From: Phycisphaerales bacterium UBA2402 | Lineage (GTDB): Bacteria; Planctomycetota; Phycisphaerae; Phycisphaerales; UBA1924 | DNA: 64,000 bases | Direction: 5' to 3' | NCBI GenBank assembly: GCA_002343715.1 | Contig: DDSA01000208.1 | Span: 13,422 to 77,421 of the forward strand | Part shown: piece after piece, positions 1 through 11,900 of the stretch | Layout: each line of letters starts with the position of its first letter | How positions within the stretch are numbered: the stretch's first letter is position 1 | Program-made: the position numbers and the translations under genes | The notes under the pieces: model-generated | Told to the model about the DNA's origin: nothing | What the model saw: the letters and a program-made list of their open reading frames with translations, nothing else | Database searches by the model: none

Positions 1-933
<933 letters not shown>

Positions 934-1070
934 CGAGCGAACAACGGCCGCGCATCGGCGTGGATCACCCGAACCTGCGGTCGGGCGGCTATGCACTTCC
1001 GCGCAGGTCGGATTTGGAACCTGACCCGCACCGGCTGTCTCTCATCTCCAAGCACACAGGAGAGTTCAAC

Positions 1071-1412
1071 ATGCACGCCGCCGCTACCAACATCCTCCAC
1101 CCGTCCGCGGACACCTTCGAGGCCGAGGTGATCCGAAGCCCGCTGCCGACGCTGGTGGACTTCTGGGCCCCCTGGTGCCCGCCTTGCCGCATGCTCAAAC
1201 CGGAGTTGGAGCATGTGGCCCAGCGACTGGTCGGCCGGGCCAACATCGCGCTGGTCAATGTGGACGCCCAGCCTCGACTCGCGGAAGCGTTCAAGATATC
1301 AGGCATCCCGGCGCTCTTCGTCCTGAAGAACGGGCGCATCATCGATTCATGGACGGGGTACACGCCGCGCGACTCGATCCTTGCACGCTTTGAGCCGCAC
1401 ATGAGTACCTGA
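1071..1412 (+). CDS. Thioredoxin-fold protein with WCPPC active site
   Basis: A 113-residue thioredoxin-fold protein, likely a cytoplasmic dithiol-disulfide oxidoreductase. The active site is W35-C36-P37-P38-C39, not the usual WCGPC. The cis-proline loop GIPALFV (Pro80) and the VDFWAPWC strand are intact. The ATG at 1071 is chosen because AGGAGA lies about 9 nt upstream; longer in-frame extensions run into sequence that translates to low-complexity arginine-rich text. The middle residues of the CxxC motif set redox potential in this family, so CPPC may make the protein more oxidising or change its partners. No signal peptide is visible. It lies between katG and a convergent sigma factor gene, only 8 bp from the latter's stop. 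Confidence 0.9.
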   Translation: MHAAATNILHPSADTFEAEVIRSPLPTLVDFWAPWCPPCRMLKPELEHVAQRLVGRANIALVNVDAQPRLAEAFKISGIPALFVLKNGRIIDSWTGYTPRDSILARFEPHMST

Positions 1413-1420
1413 ACGACTTT

Positions 1421-2341
1421 TCATCTCCGCCGAGCGGCCACCGGTTTTCGGCCCCGACGAGGGTGTGCGGACGCGGCCCGCTCAGCGGCTTCGCGCGCCT
1501 TGAGTTCGCCCAGAATCTTCTCGCGGAGCGCGGAGGGGAGTTTCATGTCGTCCATCCGGCTGCACGCGTCCTGGACCAGGTCCAGTTCGCGGAAGACCGC
1601 CCTGCACCGCGCGCAGAGTTCCGCCTTGGGCACGCGCTGACCCGCGGCCACACCGCCCCGGTCCATCGCTTCCATCTTCGCCTTGAGGAGATCAAGACAG
1701 ACTTGCTTCTCGTAGATCGGCATCGGTGCTTCGACGCTGGCGGCCCCGGCCGTCATCGCCTTGCGCAGCGCGAGACGCGCCCGGTGCAGCCGCGTCTTGA
1801 CGGTATTGACCGCCAACCCCAGCACTTCGGCCACGTTCTCCACGCTCAGTTCCACCACATCTTTCAGCACAAGCGGCAGACGAAGGTGCTCTGGCAGCCG
1901 TGTGATCTCGCGTTGCACCCGCTCGATCGCTTCCTCTTTCTCGTGCTCGTCCTCGCGTCCCTCCGGTGCAGCGGCCACCTCCATCACCGTGGTTTCGCCC
2001 CAGGGCATCAGTTGCGAGGCGGCCACCATCCGTCGGGCCGCGCTCCCGCGGCGAATGCGGGCCTTGCACATCCGCACGGCGATGGTGTAGAGCCAGGTCC
2101 CAGGGTTCGACTCGCCCCGGAACGTGTGCCACTTGCGCAGCGCCTGCGTGAACACGTCCTGAACCGCGTCCTCGGCATCGGCGCGGTTGCGGCACAATCG
2201 CAGCGCGAGCGCGTGCACGCGCGGACCATGAACTCGGACAAGATCGGCAACCGCTCGGGCATGATCCGAAGGCACGGCGGACTGACCGGCACCCCGTGCC
2301 CCGATGGAGCCCGCGGGTGTGCCTTGCACGGTTCGGGTCAT
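1421..2341 (-). CDS. ECF-type RNA polymerase sigma factor with cysteine-bearing C-terminal extension
   Basis: A 306-residue sigma-70 family protein that would direct RNA polymerase to an alternative promoter set. Region 2 spans about residues 45-98 (RADAEDAVQDVFTQALRKW, then GTWLYTIAVRMCKARIRR). Region 4 spans about 144-194, with the HTH near SVENVAEVLGLAVNTVKTRL. ECF factors usually end near residue 190; this one continues for about 110 residues with C215 and a C243-A-R-C246 pair, which recalls the zinc-binding anti-sigma (ZAS) fold but lacks the expected histidine. The tail may therefore be a fused regulatory domain; this is inference. The start is an ATG with no clear ribosome-binding site. 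It is divergent from the cation transporter gene, 57 bp away. Confidence 0.85.
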   Translation of the reverse strand: MTRTVQGTPAGSIGARGAGQSAVPSDHARAVADLVRVHGPRVHALALRLCRNRADAEDAVQDVFTQALRKWHTFRGESNPGTWLYTIAVRMCKARIRRGSAARRMVAASQLMPWGETTVMEVAAAPEGREDEHEKEEAIERVQREITRLPEHLRLPLVLKDVVELSVENVAEVLGLAVNTVKTRLHRARLALRKAMTAGAASVEAPMPIYEKQVCLDLLKAKMEAMDRGGVAAGQRVPKAELCARCRAVFRELDLVQDACSRMDDMKLPSALREKILGELKAREAAERAASAHPRRGRKPVAARRR

Positions 2342-2398
2342 CGGTCGATGGTAGCAACCGCCGACGCGATGTTCGTGCCGGCTCTCTACGCTCCAGCC

Positions 2399-3316
2399 AT
2401 GACCGCCGCCCGCCTGCGCCGGAACACGATCATCGGGCTGATCGCCAGTCTGGCGCTCGCGGCGGGCAAACTGATCGCCGGGCTGGTCGGCAACTCATCC
2501 GCGCTCGTGGCCGATGCGGTCGAATCGATGGCCGACACCCTCGGGTCCGTGATTGTCTGGTGGGGGTTGAAATTGGGCGAGCGGGAGCCGGACGTGGCTC
2601 ACCCCTACGGCTACGGAAGGGCCGAGGCCGTCGCCTCGCTGACCGTGGGCGGGCTGCTCATCGTCGCATCGGTGCTGATCGTGGTGCGTGCGTTTCAGGA
2701 CATCGTGACCCCGCACGCAGCGCCCGCGGCGTGGACGTTGGGCGTCCTGACGGCCGTGGTCATCGTAAAGGAAACGCTCTTTCGCGTGGTGCTCAAGGGG
2801 GCGGAGGCGATGGGGTCCGATGCGGCCCGCGCCGATGCCTGGCACCACCGATCCGATGCCATCACCTCCGCCGCGGCCTTCATCGGCATCGGCATCGCCG
2901 TGTGGGGCCCGGGGATGTTCAACGCTCCCAGGCTCGTTCTCGCTGATGAGGTTGCCGCGATGATCGCCAGCGGCATCATCCTCATCACCGCCGCCCGGCT
3001 CATCGGCCCGGCTTTGCAGGAACTGCTCGACGCCCACGCCCCGCACCTGGCCGCCAAGGCCCGCGAGGCTGCAGCGGGGATCAACGGGGTCCGACTGGTC
3101 GAGAAAGTCCACGCCCGCAAGAGCGGTCGCGGCTACCTCGTGGACATGCACCTCCACGTCGATCCCGAGAGTTCCGTCCGAGACGGGCACGCGCTGGCAG
3201 GTCAAGTCAAGGCGACGATCCGCCGGGAACTGCCGATGGTGCGGCACGTGCTGATCCACATCGAACCGGCAGAGCACACTGGGGATCGCATCGACCGAAT
3301 CGGCGATGCTGATTGA
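2399..3316 (+). CDS. Cation diffusion facilitator family transporter
   Basis: A 305-residue inner-membrane divalent-metal/proton antiporter of the CDF (Zn, Fe, Co or Mn) family. Several hydrophobic segments fill the first 200 residues, and the C-terminal third is a soluble CDF dimerisation domain (about 210-305). Family motifs include DAVESMADTLGSV in TM2, HPYGYGRAEAVASL in the loop after it, and DAWHHRSDAITS in TM5, which carries the metal-binding His/Asp positions. Substrate cannot be read from sequence. I chose the ATG at 2399 (MTAARLRRN) because it begins just before the first membrane segment; in-frame ATGs at 2348 and 2369 are possible alternatives. It is divergently arranged with the sigma factor gene. 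Confidence 0.9.
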   Translation: MTAARLRRNTIIGLIASLALAAGKLIAGLVGNSSALVADAVESMADTLGSVIVWWGLKLGEREPDVAHPYGYGRAEAVASLTVGGLLIVASVLIVVRAFQDIVTPHAAPAAWTLGVLTAVVIVKETLFRVVLKGAEAMGSDAARADAWHHRSDAITSAAAFIGIGIAVWGPGMFNAPRLVLADEVAAMIASGIILITAARLIGPALQELLDAHAPHLAAKAREAAAGINGVRLVEKVHARKSGRGYLVDMHLHVDPESSVRDGHALAGQVKATIRRELPMVRHVLIHIEPAEHTGDRIDRIGDAD

Positions 3317-3424
3317 ACGCCGGTTCGGAGCGTGATCACGAGTTACGCAATCTCACGAGAGAGAATCGCGGCTTGCAATCTCCCGGTTGCACACGATCGC
3401 CCACGCGGTTCCACAGCGTCCGAG

Positions 3425-3469
3425 TCAAAAACACAAAACCCCCAAAACTCAGGTGAGTTTGTGGGGGTT
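3425..3469 (-). terminator. Rho-independent terminator of tRNA-Tyr
   Basis: On the minus strand a nearly perfect hairpin (AACCCCCACAAACTCA paired with TGAGTTTTGGGGGTT across a 2-nt loop, one mismatch) is followed by TTGTGTTTTT. It begins 34 nt past the 3' end of tRNA-Tyr on the same strand. Confidence 0.8.
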
Positions 3470-3503
3470 GGCGTTCTGTGTGATCCTGTGGAAAACGAGG
3501 CAA

Positions 3504-3586
3504 TGGGCGAGGAGGGATTCGAACCCCCGTAGGCGTAAGCCAACAGATTTACAGTCTGCCCCGTTTGGCCACTCCGGCACTCGCCC
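3504..3586 (-). tRNA. tRNA-Tyr (anticodon GTA)
   Basis: An 83-nt class II tRNA read on the minus strand. The acceptor GGGCGAG pairs with CTCGCCC followed by discriminator A. The anticodon stem-loop is CAGACTGTAAATCTG with GTA in the loop. A long variable arm follows, then the T-loop GGTTCGAATCC. The CCA end is not encoded. The long variable arm plus GTA anticodon identify tyrosine. Confidence 0.97.
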
Positions 3587-3918
3587 GCTAGGTTGTATCG
3601 GGCCCGCCGTGTACGACAAACCCGAGCGGGAAGGATACGCACTTCGCCGGATGGAGACAATTCTCACCCAACAACGATTCTCACAGTTGCCGGCGGCCGG
3701 AGAGTCAACCGCGGTGAGTATCGCCGACGATCAGCGGGCATCGACGCGTTGGCGGCAAGCAGGTGCACGTCCCGATTCGTCGGATCGTCAGACTCAATCA
3801 CCTCGATGAGCGTTTCTTTCCGCGGCTTGTTGACAGCGAACAATGGATCCGCTCCATCCCTGATACATCTCCCGACCGTCGTCGCCGGTTCGTCGCGATG
3901 TCCCGCGTGAGAACTCGC
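3587..3918. other. Intergenic, no gene recognised
   Basis: 332 bp between tRNA-Tyr and the end of the UbiD-family gene. Short frames here have no family signature and no ribosome-binding site. The part next to the tRNA must hold its promoter, but I see no strong -35/-10 pair. Confidence 0.5.
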
Positions 3919-5610
3919 TCAACCAAGCCCCAGGTCTTTCCACCGACGGGTGACTCGCTCGCGGATCTCATCAGACATGCGGATGATCGGTGGCCAGTCG
4001 CGGACGGGGTGCCCCCCCACTTCTTCGCCCTTGATCTTGCGTGTGGCATCGATGCCGATCTTGTGGCCCGCGCCCAACCGGGGCGCGGCGTGGTCAAGAA
4101 TATCGAGCGGGCCGTTCACGACCTCGACATCGCGCCCCGGATCGACGTTCGCGCACAGGTGGAAGAGCACCGCATCGGCATCGTGAACATCCACATCCTC
4201 ATCCACCACGACGATCATCTTGGTCCAGGACATCTGCCCCGCGCCCCACACCGCGTGCATCACCCGCCGCGCCTGCAGCGGGTACTCCTTCCTGATCTTG
4301 ATGAACGCGCAGTTGTGGAAGGCCCCGAACATCGGCAGGTCGTAGTCGATGATGTCGGGGATGATGGTCCGAAGCAGGGGCAGGAAGAGCCGCTCGGTCG
4401 CCTTGCCGAGGTAGTAATCCTCCTGCGGCGGCAGGCCCACGATGGTCGTGGGATACACAGGGTTCCTGCGGTGCGTGATGCAGGTGACCTCGAGCAGCGG
4501 GTAGCGGTCGGGCAGCGAATAGAACCCTGTATGATCGCCGAAAGGCCCCTCAAAGACCGCGCCGGGACCGATATCGGGATCACTGCGGGGGTCGAAGTTG
4601 ATCGGCCCGGCCCGGTCGCTCGCGTACCCCTCGATGATGATCTCGCTGTTGGCAGGAACACTGAGCGGCACGGTCTTGCAGGGAACCATCGGGATGCCGC
4701 CCCGGTTGAGGAAACCGGCCAGGAGCAGTTCGCTGATCCCCGGCGGCATCGGCGCGGTGGCGGCGTAAGGCAAAACACTCTCTCCGCCCAGCGCGATGGC
4801 CACGGGCATGCGCTCTCCACGCGCTTTCCAACTGCGCCAGTGCCGGGCGCCGTCGTGGTGCGTGTGCCAGTGCATCGCTATGTGCCGCGGGCCGAAGAGT
4901 TGAACGCGGTACATGCCGATGTTGCGGCTGGTCGGGGTCGGGTTGCCCGCATCGTCGGCGTGGATGGTGTGGATGCCGCCGAGTGTGATGTAGCGGCCCC
5001 GGTACTGCCGGTCCCACAGAGGGCCATGGCCCAGGCCCGCGAGCCTTTCGTTGACGTTCGGCGGGTACCCCAGCGCGGCGAAGTCGCCATCGTGCGGCCA
5101 GCACCGCAGCATCGGCAACCGAGTCAGGTCCACCGAGCCCTGCGCGATGACGACGTCCTGGCACAGTCCGGTCCGCACCATCTTGGGCGGAAGGCTCGCC
5201 AGCTCGAGCAGTTCGGGCACTTTCTGCAGTTTCGCCAGCAGCGTCGGCGGAGGCTCGGGCTTCACCAACTTGCCGAGCCGGTCGGCCAGCGCGGCCAGAC
5301 CACCGGGGGTGTGCCCGCCCGCGTGACAGCCCAGCGCCCTCTCGACTCGGTGGTAACTCCCCCACAGATTGATGGCCACGGGGATATCGCTCCCCTCAAC
5401 GCTTGTGAAGAGCAGCGCCTTGCCGCCTAATCCGTGGAACCGGGGATCGGTGGCGCGGGTCGAAGCCTCCGGCGGCGTGCGGCAGGGCGACTTGCTGACG
5501 CGGTCGGTGATCTCCGCGATTTCGAGCACCGGCGACACGGGCGCATCGATCCGTGCGAGTTCACCCTCTGCGGACAACGCGGCGAGAAAGTCCTGGGTGG
5601 TGGGGTACAC
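3919..5610 (-). CDS. ubiD: UbiD-family decarboxylase
   Basis: A 563-residue member of the prenylated-FMN-dependent UbiD decarboxylases, which remove (or add) carboxylate on aromatic or unsaturated acids, classically in ubiquinone or menaquinone biosynthesis. Recognisable blocks are NIGMYRVQLFGPRHIAMHWH (a conserved Arg region) and EGPFGDHTGFYSLPDRYP, the cofactor-site glutamate block. The GTG at 5610 (MYPTTQDFLAAL) is chosen because upstream in-frame sequence is arginine-rich and would approach the aconitase gene, which ends 88 bp upstream on the same strand. No UbiX prenyltransferase is visible nearby, so the cofactor must be made elsewhere. Quinone-pathway substrate is likely but not provable here, because UbiD paralogues act on many aromatics. 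Confidence 0.88.
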   Translation of the reverse strand: MYPTTQDFLAALSAEGELARIDAPVSPVLEIAEITDRVSKSPCRTPPEASTRATDPRFHGLGGKALLFTSVEGSDIPVAINLWGSYHRVERALGCHAGGHTPGGLAALADRLGKLVKPEPPPTLLAKLQKVPELLELASLPPKMVRTGLCQDVVIAQGSVDLTRLPMLRCWPHDGDFAALGYPPNVNERLAGLGHGPLWDRQYRGRYITLGGIHTIHADDAGNPTPTSRNIGMYRVQLFGPRHIAMHWHTHHDGARHWRSWKARGERMPVAIALGGESVLPYAATAPMPPGISELLLAGFLNRGGIPMVPCKTVPLSVPANSEIIIEGYASDRAGPINFDPRSDPDIGPGAVFEGPFGDHTGFYSLPDRYPLLEVTCITHRRNPVYPTTIVGLPPQEDYYLGKATERLFLPLLRTIIPDIIDYDLPMFGAFHNCAFIKIRKEYPLQARRVMHAVWGAGQMSWTKMIVVVDEDVDVHDADAVLFHLCANVDPGRDVEVVNGPLDILDHAAPRLGAGHKIGIDATRKIKGEEVGGHPVRDWPPIIRMSDEIRERVTRRWKDLGLG

Positions 5611-5698
5611 GGTTCGTTGACTCAGACGAAGTTGAACAGACCGATCAGAACGAGACAGCGAGCCGGCCAGGACCTGGGGTGTCCGACACCGGCGCGGA

Positions 5699-8476
<2,778 letters not shown>

Positions 8477-8998
8477 TTCGATCTCCAAGATAGTGCGGAC
8501 ACTAGTTTAGGGATGATCCGGCGCGCGGGTTGGCGTGATTCAACCTCTGCGAAGCAGGTACTCGACATCGCTAGCACGACGTCGTCGTCGCCTGTTCGCG
8601 CCTCGCGCCCGCGCCACGAAGTCGTCTGCCCGCGATGTCGAACTGGGCTTCGATGCTCTCACCACCAGGGCGCGAGAACCGTTCCAAGTCGGTCAAGTGA
8701 TCGGCCGGCTTACGGTACCCGTTCCCGCCGCGGAAACCGACGCGAGGACCCGACACGTGCCGATGGAGGATGAGTGTTGCGGAACTCACGGCACGCTCGT
8801 CGGTTGGCACCATGGCCTGGCCTGTTCGACTTGTAGACACAGGTCGATGATGGCCAGCACAGGATTGCAGTCGCGGTTTCTGCAACTCAGAGCAATCTGC
8901 ACATGAACGAGCAAGTGGCTGACGCGAAGGACGAGGGTCACGTCCAGCAACCATTCGACATGTCGGCCGACCCGGCGATGAACCCGGAGTTCGGTGTG
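8477..8998. other. Intergenic, no gene recognised
   Basis: 522 bp between the start of acnA and the stop of the TPR protein, both on the minus strand. It must contain the acnA promoter. Frames present here are arginine-, serine- and proline-rich shadows with no family motif. No T-tract hairpin was found just past the TPR stop. Confidence 0.5.
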
Positions 8999-11900
8999 TC
9001 AACGCGGGGTCAGCGATTTCTTGATCTGGTTGTACTCGTCGGCCCGGCGCGGCTCCAGTACCTTGCCACTCGCGATCTGCTCATCGACCCGCCGGAGAAT
9101 CCCGGACGCTTCGTCCTGTTCGGGAGACGATCCGCTCACGAGCAGCCCGGCGAGGCCGATCAATGAGGCCACATCGTTCTGGTCAATCTCGAGTGCTTTC
9201 CGGTAGGCCGCGATGGCCGCCGGGCGATCCCCGATCCTGGCGTTTATCGAACCAAGTGTCTCATAGATGGTGGCGAGTCCGACGAGTCGAACGGCCTCTT
9301 CGGCGAGCGTCCTGGCGCGGAACACCGCCTCGTTGGGAGGACCGGAACGGTTCTGATTGAGGAGCAGATAGGCGAGATTGTTCTTTGCAGCGCCGAGTTC
9401 GGCCCCGGTCGGTCCTCCCGGCATCGTCACGATCCGCTCGTAGAGCGCAATCGCGCTCGGATAATCCTCCAACTGATCGGCGCTGATGGCCATATTGAAG
9501 ATGATCCGGTAGTCGGGAATGGACTTCGAGGACAGTTGCTGCAGGCCTTCGAGCGCTTCGCGCCTTGCGGTTAGCCGTTCTTCCGGGGTGCCCTTATCGG
9601 AGAGCGATACAAACTTGTACACCCTGGCGTTGAGCAGGGCGTTCTTGGCTTCCGTTGAGTCTGAGGTAGCGCTCACAGCACGTTCCGCGCTGGAGATCGC
9701 TTCGACCGGGTCCGCGCCGGCTGCGATCACGATCCGCGACAAGGTCAGCAGGGCCGCGGGAGAATCGGCCGAGATCGCGACAGCCTGCCTCGCGGCGGCG
9801 AGCGCCGCGGGCAAGTCTCCTGAGAGTTCGAGCACACGAGCACGTTGTTCTAAACAGCGTGAGGACGGCGAGGATGTGCAGAGCACCTCCGACACACGCG
9901 CCGCTTCCTTGAGAAACTCGGCGGCCGCGGCGGGCAATCGATTCGAGGCGATGATCCAGGTCTGTATGATGGCGATCTGTTCATCCTCCGACCCGGGGTC
10001 GGCAGCGGCGGAGATGAGCCGCATCAGTTCCTGCACATCGGAGGGGTTCCTGGCGATCACGGCGGTGGAGGGGAGAGCGATACCCGTGCGGATAAAGGCG
10101 GAATCTCGGAGGTGGGGTTGGATAATCGGCGCCGCGGCGGCGGCACCGCCGAGGATAAGGTGTGAGCGGAATCGAACGCTCAGGACCCCGAGTGAGATGC
10201 TGTCCGAAGGCTCGATGGGGACGGGGAGTGAGTATTCTCGAACCGCTTCCAACGCTTGACGGGCTCGACCGCCCGAGACCTGCACCTCGGCAACCGTCAG
10301 GTCCGCCGCGGGGTTGCGTTCCAAAGCCCGCCACGCGGTTGCGGAGGCCAATGCCGCTTCGAGATCCCCCGCCGCGAGCAGCGTTCTGGAGGCCAACCTG
10401 TGTACTTGAAAATCCGTCGGGAAACGGACGGCGGCGCGCCGCATGATCCGAGCGGCCTCGGCAAGCCGCGGCGGGTTCGACTCCACCAGACGCCGTGTCA
10501 CGAAAATCTGGATCGTGGCATCATCGGCGAACTCCTCGGCGAGACGGGCCAGCACGGCCTCATCACCGAGTTTCCCGCTGGAACGCGCGGCATCGACGGC
10601 TCGAATCGCCTCGGCCCGGCGGGCGGTGGCGGGGTTTCTGGCCAGGGCCTCGGCCAGCGGCAGGAGATTCATCGTCTCCTCGGATTGACCAGCGAGAAGA
10701 ACCTGCTGCAGGAGGATCTGCAGGTCCACGCTCTCCGGGTTCTCCTTGAGTGCGCGGCGAGCGGCCGCCTCCGCTTCGACGAGTTGATTCCCGCGGAGGT
10801 GAAAACGCACCAACTCCTCCCAGACACGGGCATCGGACGGTGCGAGTTCGCAGGCTCGGATCAACTCCTCGAGCACGGATTTCTCCCCGTCGGCCAGCGA
10901 GGCCCTTGCGAGAGCACGGTCCTTGGCAGATATCGCGGGGTCATTGAGTTTCGCGGTGGCTCGCTCGGCACCGCGGGCGTCGCCCAGACTTTTCAGAGAA
11001 CTGGCGATCGTGATGATGACTCGCGGATCGGTGATCGATTGATCGAGCAACGAGTGGTATACGGCGAGGGCCTCGCGGTCGCGCCGGAGAGATATGAGCA
11101 AGGCTCCGCGGCGGATCGCGACATTCAGCGGAACAGGACCCGATGCCGGCACGAGCGAGTCGGCCCCGCGAAGGGCGAGCTCGAACGCCCCGAGATCCGC
11201 CATCCGATCGATCGCCTCGAGCCGGAGCGGCGTCTGCACATCGGGATCAACCGAGACATTGGAAAGTTCGGTGACCGCCTCGGCGGCACGCCCGTGTCTG
11301 CGCAGGGTATCGGCCACTCGCAAGACCATCTCGGGGCGGTCGGGGGAACTGACCGGGATCGCGCGAAGTTGCTCGACGGCGGCGACGACGTCCGGCTTGA
11401 TATTCCGTTCAGGATTCTCCAGCAGCACCGCTTCGATCAGTTGCTCCCGGATTTCCTGCCGATCAGGAAAATCCACGAGGAGCGAACGCAGCATCGCCAC
11501 GGCTTCATCGCGCTGCACAGGCCCGTTACTCGCGGCGAGCGTTGCTTTCGCGCGTGCCAGCCGCACATCCGAAGAGGGGCGGTCCTTGTCGGATGACCCG
11601 AGTTCCTCGAGCCGAGCGGCCACTTCGTTCACGAAGGCGATGCTCGAGACGGCGGTCCTCGAACGGATCGCTGCGAGATGGACTGCACGCGAGTGAGGAA
11701 ACTCACGCAGGGTCTGTTTCCACAGGTCCGCCGCTTCGGTTCGCCCGAGCATGTCATAGACCCATGTGCGGATGATGGCAGTGCTTTCCTTCGCGGGCGT
11801 CGGCGCGGTCTTGAAGGCGGTGTCAACAAGTTGAACGGCCTCATCGGGTTTCCCGGCCATTATCAGGAACATGGCCCGGCCTTGAAGATCCGAACCCGAA

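Noticed and set aside
1463-2346. Upstream extension of the cation transporter frame
   Set aside because: It lies opposite the sigma factor gene and has no membrane-protein character; the real start is near 2399.
8571-9002. Minus-strand frame between acnA and the TPR gene
   Set aside because: Composition is Arg/Ser/Pro-rich with no motif, no ribosome-binding site, and it overlaps the TPR gene stop.
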